From positions 1-64,000 of the forward strand of contig SSFA01000035.1 of NCBI GenBank assembly GCA_008015155.1: a stretch of 64,000 nt of DNA, written 5' to 3'. How positions within the stretch are numbered: the first letter of the stretch is position 1; the number at the start of each line of letters is the position of its first letter. Made by a program: the position numbers and the translations under genes. A model generated the notes under the pieces. The model saw only the letters and a list, made by a program, of their open reading frames with translations. It made no database searches and was not told where the DNA came from. This DNA is from Thiothrix sp. (GTDB lineage Bacteria; Pseudomonadota; Gammaproteobacteria; Thiotrichales; Thiotrichaceae). Positions 51,291 to 60,889 of the stretch are shown piece after piece.

Positions 51291-51980
51291 ATGCAGAAAA
51301 CTGCTGTTATTACCGGCGCCAATCGTGGCCTCGGTTTTGGAACTGCCCAAGCCCTAGCCGCTCAGGGCTATCAAGTTTTTATGCTGGGGCGTAATCCAGA
51401 ACAAATTGCTCAGGCTGCCCGCCAAGTACCGAATGCACAGGGCTTTGCTGTTGATGTAAGCAATACTGCACAGGTTAAGACTGTTGCACAGCAAATTAGC
51501 CAGCAGCTAACTCAGCTCGATGTATTAATTAATAACGCTGGGGTCATTTTAGATAGCGCTAATCATGACCTAGTTCATGCAGATCCGGATCTTGTGCTAA
51601 AGACCTTTGATATTAATACCGTTGGCGCTTTACGTATGACTCAAGCTTTCCTGCCTCTGTTGGAAAAATCGAGCGCTCCACGTATTGTGAATGTATCTTC
51701 TGGTATGGGTGGTTTAAGTGAGATGGGAGCTGGTTATCCAGCCTATCGTCTGTCGAAAACTGCCTTAAATGCTCTGACTACCTTCACGGTTGCAGACCTG
51801 AATAACCCGAAGTTCAAAGTGAATAGCATTTGTCCCGGCTGGGTAAGAACTGATATGGGTGGTAGCCAAGCAGACCGCAGTATTGAGGAGGCTATTCCCG
51901 GAATTTTATGGGCTGCGCAATTGCCAGAGGATGGCCCAACGGGTGGCTTTTTCCGTGATGGTCAAGGTTTGGATTGGTAA
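51291..51980 (+). CDS. Short-chain dehydrogenase/reductase
   Basis: This 229-residue protein has the NAD(P) motif TGANRGLGFGTAQALAAQGY, NNAG, catalytic Ser in IVNVSSGMGG and YPAYRLSK (Tyr and Lys four apart), with NSICPGWVRTDMGG. The pattern is like classic SDRs of the carbonyl-reductase type. The substrate is unknown. Confidence 0.88.
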   Translation: MQKTAVITGANRGLGFGTAQALAAQGYQVFMLGRNPEQIAQAARQVPNAQGFAVDVSNTAQVKTVAQQISQQLTQLDVLINNAGVILDSANHDLVHADPDLVLKTFDINTVGALRMTQAFLPLLEKSSAPRIVNVSSGMGGLSEMGAGYPAYRLSKTALNALTTFTVADLNNPKFKVNSICPGWVRTDMGGSQADRSIEEAIPGILWAAQLPEDGPTGGFFRDGQGLDW

Positions 51981-52029
51981 AGCATAGCGTAAAATTTGTA
52001 GCCCCGAGTGAGAAACTTGGGGTTATATA

Positions 52030-52944
52030 CTAACGACCTTTTCGGTGTAGTTGGTAAAGTCTTTGCGCAACTTGGATAATCTGAACACGCTGTTCAATTC
52101 GGCTATTAGGCAATTGTTCTAAGCTATGATAAGCACCCCACAAAGCGCCCGCCATTGCACTGATCGTATCCACATCACCTCGCAAACTTTTGATAAATTT
52201 AAGTAAAGTCAAGAAATCACTATCCAGAAAACGTAAAGCACAGTAGAGAGCTGTCACACATGACCTTACCGCAGTCATACCATTCCCTAGCAGTTTAGCC
52301 ACCTCCTTAGGGCATGTAGGATAGTCTTGTACCAGCCATTGCTCGGCAATTTGCAGACCTGAACTGAATTCGAGAGTGTGGCAGTGTTCCTTGAGGCTTG
52401 CAAAGAGATTCAATGGGTTAGCAGGGTGTTGTAGTAGGAAAGCAGTGGCTTGAGCAATCAACACTGCACCTTCAATACCTAAAGAATGTGTATGCGTAAC
52501 CTGAGCCGAGAGCTGAGTGTAGGCAGTTAACGTGCGAGAATTTTCGGGTAAAAACAAAGCCATAATGGGTGCACGCATAGCAGCCCCGTTACCAAATGAA
52601 CCTTGTGGATAAGTTGTTTTATTGGCAATTTCCCAAGACTCACCTTTCCGAATACGTTTTAATAAGCGCGCTGTGCTAGGGCCGTAACCGCGACTCCAAT
52701 GATAGCTGTTTGCGAAAGCTTGGCTTAAATCACTTTGGTTTAGCTGCTTATTTCTGATCAAGGAATTTGCCAGATCTAAAGCCATTTGTGTATCGTCAGT
52801 AAAGCGTGCTTCCTGATCTTTGGTCTGCCCGATGACTCGCCACAGTGCGCGTTCAATCAAGCCCCCTTCAAAGGGTGCACCTAGCGCATCACCTAAAGCG
52901 AGACCAAGAAAACAACCAGCATATTGCTCTTCTGTAGGATTCAT
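52030..52944 (-). CDS. ADP-ribosylglycohydrolase-family protein
   Basis: This 304-residue protein has the metal-binding motifs FLGLALGDALGAPFEG, RFTDDTQMALDLA (Asp-Asp ligands) and GDVDTISAMAGALWGA of the DraG/ARH family. It would remove ADP-ribose from proteins or hydrolyse related molecules. Full length, alone, convergent with the SDR gene. Confidence 0.88.
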   Translation of the reverse strand: MNPTEEQYAGCFLGLALGDALGAPFEGGLIERALWRVIGQTKDQEARFTDDTQMALDLANSLIRNKQLNQSDLSQAFANSYHWSRGYGPSTARLLKRIRKGESWEIANKTTYPQGSFGNGAAMRAPIMALFLPENSRTLTAYTQLSAQVTHTHSLGIEGAVLIAQATAFLLQHPANPLNLFASLKEHCHTLEFSSGLQIAEQWLVQDYPTCPKEVAKLLGNGMTAVRSCVTALYCALRFLDSDFLTLLKFIKSLRGDVDTISAMAGALWGAYHSLEQLPNSRIEQRVQIIQVAQRLYQLHRKGR

Positions 52945-53030
52945 TTTTATATTCAGGTACTACACAAAGTCTAAAGCCTAGCAAGTTTTCAAACTTAGGT
53001 ATGAAAATGCTAAAGCTTAGAAAGATTAAG

Positions 53031-53052
53031 GGCGTTTAAATACTTAAACGCC
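53031..53052 (-). terminator. Terminator after the frmB gene
   Basis: GGCGTTTAA and TTAAACGCC form a 9-bp perfect stem with a 4-base loop, 10 bases after the frmB stop on the minus strand. Confidence 0.7.
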
Positions 53053-53061
53053 CCGCTTCTC

Positions 53062-53907
53062 TTAAGCTTTCAAGGCTTTAGCATGCCAAGCGATATGCTC
53101 GCCAATAAAGGTAGCAATAAAATGATAGCCATGATCATAGCCGTCTTGCATACGCAAGGTGAGGCTTTGTCCGGCTTGTTCACAGGCTGCTTTGAAGTTC
53201 TCGGGCAGTAATTGCCCTTCGCTTAAGAACTCATCTGCTGTGCCTTGATCAATCAAAATATCCGCCACCCGTGCACCCTGCTGTACTAAGCAAGTCGCGT
53301 CATAAGCTTGCCAATTGGCTTGATCGGCGCCGATATAAGCCGTAAAGCAACCGATGCCCCAAGCGCCTTTGACGGGATTACAAATCGGCGAAAAGGCGGA
53401 TACTGAGCGGTAAGCTTGTGGACTTTTCAAGGCTACAATCAAAGCACCATGCCCACCCATCGAATGCCCTGAGATCGACTTTACACCGGCTATGACTGGA
53501 AAATTAGCCTCCACCAGCGACACCAATTCCTCGGTCACATAAGCATACATCTGATAGTTTTTATCCCAAGGTGCTTCCGTGGCATTCACATAAAAGCCTG
53601 CGCCTTTGCCTAGATCATAACGCTCCGGCACATCGGGAACTTCATCACCGCGTGGGCTAGTATCGGGAATAATCAAGGCAATGCCATGCTCAGCGGCATA
53701 ACGCTGTGCACCGGCTTTAACGCGGAAATTATCATCAGTACAGGTTAAACCGGACAGCCAATACAAAGCAGGCACTTTTTGCGTTTCAGCTTGCGGCGGC
53801 AAATAGACTGAAAAGGTCATGGTACAAGCACAAGTTTCTGACTCATGCGTGTAGCGCTTGAGATAGCCACCCCATTCTTTAATGCTTTCGATTTGCTGCA
53901 TACTCAC
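53062..53907 (-). CDS. frmB: S-formylglutathione hydrolase
   Basis: This 281-residue esterase of the FGH family has the nucleophile elbow SGHSMGGHGA with Ser149, the oxyanion SGLTCTDDNF and a C-terminal catalytic His in DGYDHGYHFI. It hydrolyses S-formylglutathione to formate and glutathione. It follows the dehydrogenase gene by one base, forming a two-gene detoxification operon. Confidence 0.93.
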   Translation of the reverse strand: MSMQQIESIKEWGGYLKRYTHESETCACTMTFSVYLPPQAETQKVPALYWLSGLTCTDDNFRVKAGAQRYAAEHGIALIIPDTSPRGDEVPDVPERYDLGKGAGFYVNATEAPWDKNYQMYAYVTEELVSLVEANFPVIAGVKSISGHSMGGHGALIVALKSPQAYRSVSAFSPICNPVKGAWGIGCFTAYIGADQANWQAYDATCLVQQGARVADILIDQGTADEFLSEGQLLPENFKAACEQAGQSLTLRMQDGYDHGYHFIATFIGEHIAWHAKALKA

Positions 53908-53908
53908 C

Positions 53909-55018
53909 TCAGAAAATAATCACGGAGCGAATGCTCTCACCATGATGCATTAAATCAAAGGCTTTATTAATGTCTTCCAGTGGCATGGTGTGGGTGACCA
54001 TACTATCCAGCTCAATCTTGCCATTCATGTAATTGTCTACATAACCGGGCAATTGCGTGCGCCCTTTGACGCCACCGAAGGCAGTCCCTTTCCAAGTGCG
54101 GCCTGTGACTAATTGGAAGGGGCGGGTGGAGATTTCTTGTCCAGCACCCGCCACCCCAATAATAGTCGAAACGCCCCAGCCCATGTGGGTGCATTCGAGC
54201 GCATCGCGCATAACTTTGACATTGCCGATACATTCAAATGAATAGTCCACACCACCATTGGTTAGGTCTTTTATGTATTCGACTAATGAGCCATTCACTT
54301 CTTTAGGATTAACGAAATCAGTAGCACCTAAGGCTTTCGCGATTTCCCATTTAGCCGGATTTAAGTCCACCGCAATAATACGCCCAGCCTGAGCCATCAC
54401 CGCACCTTGAATCACCGACAAACCAATCCCACCTAAACCAAACACCGCGACGGTCGAACCCGGCTCTACTTTTGCGGTATTCAATACGGCACCAATGCCA
54501 GTCGTAACCCCGCAACCGAGTAAACAAACTTTATCTAAAGGTGCGGCTGGGTTTATTTTGGCGAGGGCAATTTCAGGAACAACGGTGTATTCCGAGAAAG
54601 TGGAGCAGCCCATATAGTGGTAAATTTCTTTGCCACCGACTTTAAAGCGGCGGGTATGATCGGGCATATAACCAGTCCACACCGTGCTTGCAATCGACTG
54701 ACAGAGATTGGTTTTGGGTGAAAGACAATATTCGCATACGCCGCATTCAGGAATATAAAGTGGAATCACATGATCCCCGGGCTTAAGATTTTTCACCCCA
54801 GGGCCACATTCTTCAACAATACAGCCACCTTCATGGCCCAGAATGCAAGGAAAGGCACCTTCAGGGTCATCGCCGGAGAGCGTAAAGGCATCCGTATGGC
54901 AAACACCAGTGGCGACGACTTTGAGGAGCACTTCGCCTTCGCGTGGTCCTTCAACTTCAACTTCTTCTATTTCTAAAGGTTTTTGCGGCTCCCACGCCAC
55001 AGCTGCACGGCATTTCAT
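53909..55018 (-). CDS. frmA: S-(hydroxymethyl)glutathione dehydrogenase (class III ADH)
   Basis: This 369-residue enzyme has the catalytic zinc residues Cys40 and His62/Glu63 (GHEGG), a structural zinc loop (CGVCEYCLSPKTNLC) and the NAD motif AVFGLGGIGLSVIQGA. It oxidises the glutathione adduct of formaldehyde. No FrmR-type repressor gene is adjacent. Formate from the next step could feed the formate dehydrogenase at 36-41 kb. Confidence 0.95.
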   Translation of the reverse strand: MKCRAAVAWEPQKPLEIEEVEVEGPREGEVLLKVVATGVCHTDAFTLSGDDPEGAFPCILGHEGGCIVEECGPGVKNLKPGDHVIPLYIPECGVCEYCLSPKTNLCQSIASTVWTGYMPDHTRRFKVGGKEIYHYMGCSTFSEYTVVPEIALAKINPAAPLDKVCLLGCGVTTGIGAVLNTAKVEPGSTVAVFGLGGIGLSVIQGAVMAQAGRIIAVDLNPAKWEIAKALGATDFVNPKEVNGSLVEYIKDLTNGGVDYSFECIGNVKVMRDALECTHMGWGVSTIIGVAGAGQEISTRPFQLVTGRTWKGTAFGGVKGRTQLPGYVDNYMNGKIELDSMVTHTMPLEDINKAFDLMHHGESIRSVIIF

Positions 55019-55214
55019 AGTACTCTCCTTCTGTTTTTAATGACGATTTAAGCCAACATAGAATGAATGTTCATTTCTGTCAATCATCTAGTTTTAGAAA
55101 TTTAATCCGCTTACACGCTGAGCTTATCACTGTATTACCTTATAAAAAGCAGCCTTGCTTCAATTTTTATGAACGCGGATTATGCTTAAACTATAGCCCA
55201 TCTGGAGTTGACCT

Positions 55215-56528
55215 ATGCAAGCCCACCGATTTCTTCTGATTTGCGCCTTAAGTCTCAATATAGTTGCCTGCAGTGAACCCAATGGCCCAGCCTCAACGAC
55301 GGTCGGCTTTGGAGTCAACCCTAGCCTACCCGCCCCCCAAACTTCGACTATTCCCACCGTTAATATCGCGCCTGCAGTCGGCTGGAACGGTGCTAAACCA
55401 GTGGCTGCACCAGGTTTAGTAGTTAATGCTTTTGCTAGTGGCTTAGATCACCCGCGCTGGTTATATGTCTTGCCCAATGGCGATGTCTTGGTTGCAGAAA
55501 CGAATGCCCCACCTAAGCCAGCGGACAGCGCTAGCCTTAAAGGCATAGCCATGAAACTAGTCATGAAACGCGCTGGCGCTGGTGTACCTAGTCCTAATCG
55601 AATTAGCTTGCTGCGCGATACCAATGGCGATGGTATGGCGGAAACTAAAACCACTTTTCTTAGCAATCTCAACTCTCCATTTGGTATGGCTTTGATTGGT
55701 AATACGCTTTATGTAGCCAATACTGATGCTATTCTTAGCTTTCCTTATCAAACGGGCAGCACTCAAATCACGGCTGCAGGAATCAAATTAGCAGATTTAC
55801 CCGCTGGCCCCATTAATCATCATTGGACTAAAAATATTATTCCTAGCCGCGATGGCTCTAAACTGTATGCCACGGTTGGTTCGAACAGTAATGTTGCCGA
55901 AAATGGCATGGAAAACGAAGTTAATCGGGCAGCAATTTTGGAAATTGATGTGAAAACCGGAGCCAATCGCTTGTTTGCCTCGGGTCTACGCAATCCCAAT
56001 GGTTTAGCTTGGGAGCCGCAAACCGGAGCCTTATGGACAACTGTGAATGAGCGCGACGAGTTAGGCGATGATCTAGTCCCTGATTATATGACCTCTGTGA
56101 AAGACGGTGGATTTTATGGCTGGCCTTATAGTTATTTTGGGCAAAATATCGATACACGGGTGCAACCACAAAATCCAGAATTAGTCGCTAAAGCCTTGGT
56201 ACCAGATTATGCCTTGGGTGCACATACAGCTTCCTTGGGTTTAGCTTTTTATCAAGGCCAGTTATTGCCTGCAAACTATCGGGGCGGGGCTTTTATTGGG
56301 CAGCACGGCTCTTGGAATCGCTCACCACGCAGCGGATATAAACTGATTTATGTACCCTTTGCTAATGGCAAGCCTAGTGGCCTACCTCAAGATATTTTGA
56401 GTGGCTTTGTAAATGCGGAGGGTGAAGCTTTAGGTCGCCCCGTAGGGGTAGTGGAAGATAAAACCGGTGCTATTTTAGTCGCGGATGATGTGGGGAACGT
56501 GGTATGGCGGGTCAGTCCAGCACAGTGA
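55215..56528 (+). CDS. PQQ-dependent sugar dehydrogenase-like lipoprotein
   Basis: This 437-residue protein has a lipoprotein signal (LICALSLNIVAC, Cys near residue 19) and the beta-propeller pattern of the L-sorbosone/aldose dehydrogenase family: GLDHPRWLYVLPNGDVLVAE, ASGLRNPNGLAWEPQTG and GRPVGVVEDKTGAILVADD. It would sit in the periplasm on a membrane. The substrate is not predictable. It stands alone. Confidence 0.85.
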   Translation: MQAHRFLLICALSLNIVACSEPNGPASTTVGFGVNPSLPAPQTSTIPTVNIAPAVGWNGAKPVAAPGLVVNAFASGLDHPRWLYVLPNGDVLVAETNAPPKPADSASLKGIAMKLVMKRAGAGVPSPNRISLLRDTNGDGMAETKTTFLSNLNSPFGMALIGNTLYVANTDAILSFPYQTGSTQITAAGIKLADLPAGPINHHWTKNIIPSRDGSKLYATVGSNSNVAENGMENEVNRAAILEIDVKTGANRLFASGLRNPNGLAWEPQTGALWTTVNERDELGDDLVPDYMTSVKDGGFYGWPYSYFGQNIDTRVQPQNPELVAKALVPDYALGAHTASLGLAFYQGQLLPANYRGGAFIGQHGSWNRSPRSGYKLIYVPFANGKPSGLPQDILSGFVNAEGEALGRPVGVVEDKTGAILVADDVGNVVWRVSPAQ

Positions 56529-56529
56529 A

Positions 56530-57462
56530 TTAACGTAAAGCAGCCGCTTGTCTAAACTGAAACCGCAGGCGCGTATCAAATACCGCTTGCGTTAAGCGCA
56601 AACTGGCTGGCAGCAGATTGAGTTTGTATACATGCCGTGGGTGAGTGCCGCCCACCCCCGGATTACCCAAATTATAACGGCTACCTAACAGATAAGGGTC
56701 CGTCAAATTCCGTACAGCACTCGCAATCCCTAGCCCGGACGCTAATTGCGGATCATACCATGTCAGATAATCATCACAGTGTAAGCGTCCGCGATAATGA
56801 TGTAGCACACAGCAATTGATCCCTACCATCTTGCCTTGCCAGAGATAGCGGTCGATTTTGAGAATAGCGCGCCCTGAATGTTGTACGGCTGCTAGCCAAG
56901 ATAAAGTGACACGCGCATAAGCATCCTGATCTTTTAACTCAGCTGCTGTGAAGCGCTCTGCCCAGACCTGCATCAGCCAAGGTCGAGCTTCAACAATATT
57001 AATTAAACTACCAGGAACAATGCTGAAATTAGCCAGCTTTTTGAGCTTACGGCGAATATCCGTGCGGCGATTAGGGGACAGTAAACCTAGATAGTTCTCA
57101 AGCGGCAAACCATAAGCACTAGCCGTAGCTTCTTGCTGAAAAGGTATTTCGTCACTTACCACATCAGTGTCGAAATAAGGCAGACGTAAGCGCTTTAGTA
57201 CTTGTAAAGCGCCCGGTGTATAAGTCGGACTAATCGCAGGTGAATGAGGCATAGCTGCAATATAGGTATAAGTGTCATCGCTATAACATTGCCCGACTGG
57301 CAAATAGCCATCGACTTTGCCGTGATAATCAAAACTTAAAAATAAGCGCGGATTACGCATCCCCGGATAGCGCAAAAGCTGCTGCACCAACATCGGTGAG
57401 GCGTATAAGGAGCCATCATCTAGATTTTTGAGGATTTGTAATTCTTTTAAGCTTAATTCCAC
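56530..57462 (-). CDS. GNAT-like acyltransferase-fold protein, uncertain
   Basis: This 310-residue protein has a C-terminal half reminiscent of acyl-CoA N-acyltransferase folds (WQGKMVGINCCVLHHYRGRL, then DPQLASGLGIASAVRNL) like the FemAB/GNAT type. No clear active-site motif is visible. It is convergent with the sugar dehydrogenase gene and separated from it by one base. Function unknown. Confidence 0.6.
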   Translation of the reverse strand: MELSLKELQILKNLDDGSLYASPMLVQQLLRYPGMRNPRLFLSFDYHGKVDGYLPVGQCYSDDTYTYIAAMPHSPAISPTYTPGALQVLKRLRLPYFDTDVVSDEIPFQQEATASAYGLPLENYLGLLSPNRRTDIRRKLKKLANFSIVPGSLINIVEARPWLMQVWAERFTAAELKDQDAYARVTLSWLAAVQHSGRAILKIDRYLWQGKMVGINCCVLHHYRGRLHCDDYLTWYDPQLASGLGIASAVRNLTDPYLLGSRYNLGNPGVGGTHPRHVYKLNLLPASLRLTQAVFDTRLRFQFRQAAALR

Positions 57463-57628
57463 TGGACACTATCCCTGCCAAATTCGCCCTTACCCTCGCT
57501 AAATCAAGCTCAGGAAGCTAGTAATAGAAGCATAGTTGGCAATGGAAATACGACTAACGCCACACTCACCAAGCAGCCAAGTTATATAGCTACTTGCTGC
57601 TTAACAGTCATGCTCAAGATTAGACTCA

Positions 57629-58060
57629 CTAATCAGTAAAGCCTACCCGTTGATGTGAACCATCACAATAAGGCTTATTGGCTGAGGCACCACAACGACA
57701 TAAAGCGGTCATCGTATGCGTCGTCGTTGTGCCATTTTTATCTTGAACTTCAATTGTACCTTGTACAATCAAGGGGCCATTCGGTGCTAGTTTAACTTTC
57801 ACAACTTCAGCTTTATTAGGCTCTGCTTGAGCCTTTTGATCCATTTTGTAAGACAAAGCACCCGAAGGGCAGTTTTTTACTTGCTCGATTAAGCGCTCTG
57901 TGGAGGCTGCTTCCACTTTAACCCAAGGCCGCTGTTGAGGGTTAAAAACTTCGGGTAAATGCCGAAAACAAATGGTCGAGTGAATGCATTTAGCCGGTTG
58001 CCAAATAATCGTCACTTCGCCATTCGAATATTCTTTAACAATCGCTTGATTAGACATCAC
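57629..58060 (-). CDS. Fused YjdI-type ferredoxin-like and CDGSH iron-sulfur protein
   Basis: This 143-residue protein begins with a divergent 4Fe-4S mono-cluster domain (WQPAKCIHSTICFRHLPEVF, then NCPSGAL) and ends in a CDGSH [2Fe-2S] domain (CRCGASANKPYCDGSH). These two domains are separate in many bacteria and fused in some. Likely redox or cluster-transfer function; the partner is unknown. Confidence 0.85.
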   Translation of the reverse strand: MMSNQAIVKEYSNGEVTIIWQPAKCIHSTICFRHLPEVFNPQQRPWVKVEAASTERLIEQVKNCPSGALSYKMDQKAQAEPNKAEVVKVKLAPNGPLIVQGTIEVQDKNGTTTTHTMTALCRCGASANKPYCDGSHQRVGFTD

Positions 58061-58099
58061 TTATTCCTATCTAAATTAATCTAGCATTATCTCACTGAC

Positions 58100-59323
58100 T
58101 TAGTGTCGACGCTTGGGGGGCAAAAGCATATTAGCAAACATTAAACCCGCTACAATGGCCATAAACGCCAGCAAGATTTGTGCACTATTCATAGTATTAG
58201 CAAGGATTGACTCGCCGGTCACGAAATTATTTAAGCCAATATACATTTTGCTCCCCGGCACTAATAGAACAATGCCTGGCAAGAGCACTATGGAGGTAGG
58301 ACGATTATTGAGTACTGAATAGGCATTCGCATATAGACCTACCACTAAAGCCCCCATCAAACCGGCTAAACTCGGCTCAAACACTTTAGCTCCTAGACTC
58401 GCACTGACATAAGCAAGCGTGCCTGCTAATAAACCCCAAGGCGCGTCCCGCCAACTAATTTTAAAAATTATCAGTAAGGATAAACTCAAACCGAGTACGG
58501 CTAAATAACTCCAGAGACTAACACTAACTGCTTGTAAAGGGATTTGTGGTGTCTTCCACCAAAGCGCGGCTAAGGCTAGGCCAAACATAGCGCCGAAATA
58601 AAGTTTAAACACCGTCATTCCTGCATCCATAATACGCACTGTACCGGATAAGACATGGCGTGCTGCTAGTTCACGTAAGCCGATTGTCATCACCAAGCCC
58701 GGAATATAAGCAATCACACCAGCCAAAATGACAATCGGTACATTTAGCTTCGCGCCTAAGGCGGTAGCAGCACTGACCATGAAAGCGATTAATAAAGCTG
58801 TCAGTGGTTCTAACATCTCTTCTAAACGTTTAAAACGCCCAGCTAGCAAGACTAGTAAATAAGCAAAACACCCCGCCACACTAGCTGCGACGATTTCTTG
58901 CCATTGCGCACCACAGACCAAAGCGAAACTCGCAGAGAGCACACCCCAAGCGAAGAACATTAACCAGCGAGGATAAGGATCTGGCAGGGTTTTAATTTGT
59001 TCTAATTGAGTACGTGCTTGCTTAAGATCAATTTGCTTAGCAAGTACTGCATCTACTAATTCATGCGTGCGTGCGAGGCGATTAAGATCAAACAGGTTGG
59101 GCTGTACCCGTTCAATATGATTGTACTCCTCGTCAGACCCTTTCTCCCGAAATAGGAAATGCATGGTCGTGGGGGTGACTAGAAATACGCCTTCAATCCC
59201 CAAAGCAGTAGTGACTTCTTCTAATAGATTTTCAAGGCGATGCACTGGCGCGCCATAAGCGTGCAAACTAGTGCCCAATTCAATGATAAAACGACGCAAC
59301 TGCCCTAATTCAGATGCTTGCAT
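58100..59323 (-). CDS. ThrE-type threonine/serine exporter family protein
   Basis: This 407-residue protein has an N-terminal soluble segment with FIIELGTSLHAYGAPVHRLE and the TPTTMHFLF pattern, followed by about ten transmembrane helices. It joins the ThrE and ThrE_2 parts in one chain. Family members export threonine or serine, or act as general small-molecule exporters. Confidence 0.85.
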   Translation of the reverse strand: MQASELGQLRRFIIELGTSLHAYGAPVHRLENLLEEVTTALGIEGVFLVTPTTMHFLFREKGSDEEYNHIERVQPNLFDLNRLARTHELVDAVLAKQIDLKQARTQLEQIKTLPDPYPRWLMFFAWGVLSASFALVCGAQWQEIVAASVAGCFAYLLVLLAGRFKRLEEMLEPLTALLIAFMVSAATALGAKLNVPIVILAGVIAYIPGLVMTIGLRELAARHVLSGTVRIMDAGMTVFKLYFGAMFGLALAALWWKTPQIPLQAVSVSLWSYLAVLGLSLSLLIIFKISWRDAPWGLLAGTLAYVSASLGAKVFEPSLAGLMGALVVGLYANAYSVLNNRPTSIVLLPGIVLLVPGSKMYIGLNNFVTGESILANTMNSAQILLAFMAIVAGLMFANMLLPPKRRH

Positions 59324-59499
59324 GGTGCTTAAAGACTCTCAAATTGGAGTTAAAATTGTTATAACCCTAAGCGCTTGGCTTTCTAGCAACGAACTTGCCA
59401 TACTAGCTTGCACCTTTCGGCGAGCAAATAATAGCCTGTTACGCCCCCGAAAAGGCATTTTAGTATCCCATTTTTTATAAGCACAAAGAGAAGCATTTC

Positions 59500-60051
59500 A
59501 TGAGCAAACCGATCAAAGTCCTTGCCATTAGCGGTAGTCTGCGGAAAAACTCAACCAATACTGGCCTGCTGCATTATGCCCAAGCAAATGCACCCGCCGG
59601 TGTAGACATCACGATTGCCTCTATTCAAGACTTACCTTTTTATAATGCTGATCTCACTGAAAAACCTGCTGCGGTACAAACGCTATTAGCACAACTCGCT
59701 GAAGCAGATGCTTTATTATTGGCTTGCCCTGAGTACAACTATTCTATCGCTCCAGCTTTGAAAAATGCTTTAGATTGGGCCTCACGTGAACCCAAAAACG
59801 CTTTATTGTCCGGTAAGCCCGTAGCCATCATGGGTTCTGCCGCTGGCATGGGTAGCTCACGCGCTCAATATCATCTGCGCCAAGTGTGTGTGTATTTAAA
59901 CCTACATCCTTTAAACAAACCTGAAGTTTTTTGTAATGCCTTCGCCAATACCTTTGACCAAGAAGGCCATCTGATTGATGCCACTATTCAAGGCTTGATT
60001 AAAGAGCAGCTAGTTGCCTTACAAGCTTGGACTGAGCAACTGAGCAAATAA
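59500..60051 (+). CDS. NADPH-dependent FMN reductase
   Basis: This 183-residue flavodoxin-like protein has the FMN phosphate-binding start ISGSLRKNSTNTGLL and CPEYNYSIAPALKNALDWASR, typical of NADPH-dependent FMN/azo/quinone reductases. Substrate unknown. It stands alone. Confidence 0.88.
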   Translation: MSKPIKVLAISGSLRKNSTNTGLLHYAQANAPAGVDITIASIQDLPFYNADLTEKPAAVQTLLAQLAEADALLLACPEYNYSIAPALKNALDWASREPKNALLSGKPVAIMGSAAGMGSSRAQYHLRQVCVYLNLHPLNKPEVFCNAFANTFDQEGHLIDATIQGLIKEQLVALQAWTEQLSK

Positions 60052-60196
60052 ATCCTGTGTACTTAACTCTGGAGCTGAACCAAGCTTCAGAGTATTCACT
60101 TATCTATTTTTTTAAGCCCCTCTAGCTTTTCCCGCTGTTTGCTTTAATATGGTATTTTATTGGTACTTTAAAAGCCTATTTAAAGGAGTTCACCCT

Positions 60197-60574
60197 ATGA
60201 AGCCTTCCTATCTAACTTGGGGTTTAGCCGCTGCCTTATTATTTGCAACCAGCAGCCTTGTGGCTAGAGATCATAAGCCTGATCTCGCCGATTTGGTGGT
60301 AGGCAACTATCATGGCGATGTGACTTCAGACTCACGTGGCAGCTCTAAAACTAATGTGAACTTAACTATCACCAAAAAAAGTCCTACCAGTGTGCTGGTC
60401 ACCTCCGATTACGCGCGCTTAGGCTCAGTGGTGGTACCGTTGGAGGCTATGCCGAATCGAATTATTTTAGCCGCCTCAGGTAAAGCAACTGTTTTTTGGG
60501 ATGGAAATAAACGCCCGATTCGCTTGGATTATTCGCCTGATGGCACGGTCGCTTATGTGGGTTATAAGCAATAA
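60197..60574 (+). CDS. Small secreted protein of unknown function
   Basis: Starting at ATG 60197 (AAGGAG upstream) gives 125 residues with a signal peptide (LTWGLAAALLFATSSLVA). The mature part has a beta-rich pattern (VNLTITKKSPTSVLVTSDYA). No family is recognised. The longer start at 60149 is not supported by a ribosome-binding site. Confidence 0.6.
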   Translation: MKPSYLTWGLAAALLFATSSLVARDHKPDLADLVVGNYHGDVTSDSRGSSKTNVNLTITKKSPTSVLVTSDYARLGSVVVPLEAMPNRIILAASGKATVFWDGNKRPIRLDYSPDGTVAYVGYKQ

Positions 60575-60595
60575 ATAGTCCGTGAATCCTAGTGA

Positions 60596-60886
60596 CTACT
60601 TCTGCTTAGCTACCCAAGCAAAATGCAGCTGCAAAGCAGGATCAGCCAACAAAGCGGTTAAGCTGGCAAACTGCTTTGCTAGCTGCATTTCGGTGTATAA
60701 GTCGTGAATTCCATTATGACAACTACGGCACACGGCAATCCCCTGATTCAATTCTTCACGGCTGTATTTTTTCTTGAAGGCTGTGCGGCGATGTAATTTA
60801 CGCGGAATGAGGTGATGAAAAGTCAGTGCTGTGTTGCGCCCACAGCAGGTACAAACACCAAAATGCTCCGTTCTTTTTAAACCCAT
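60596..60886 (-). CDS. HNH endonuclease-like protein
   Basis: This 96-residue protein has two CxxC zinc pairs (CTCCGRN and CRSCHNGIHDL) around an HHLIPRKLHRR motif, i.e. the HNH fold with the catalytic His. It ends 3 bases after the start of the kinase gene's operon partner and shares the minus strand with it. The substrate is unknown. Confidence 0.8.
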   Translation of the reverse strand: MGLKRTEHFGVCTCCGRNTALTFHHLIPRKLHRRTAFKKKYSREELNQGIAVCRSCHNGIHDLYTEMQLAKQFASLTALLADPALQLHFAWVAKQK

Positions 60887-60889
60887 AAG

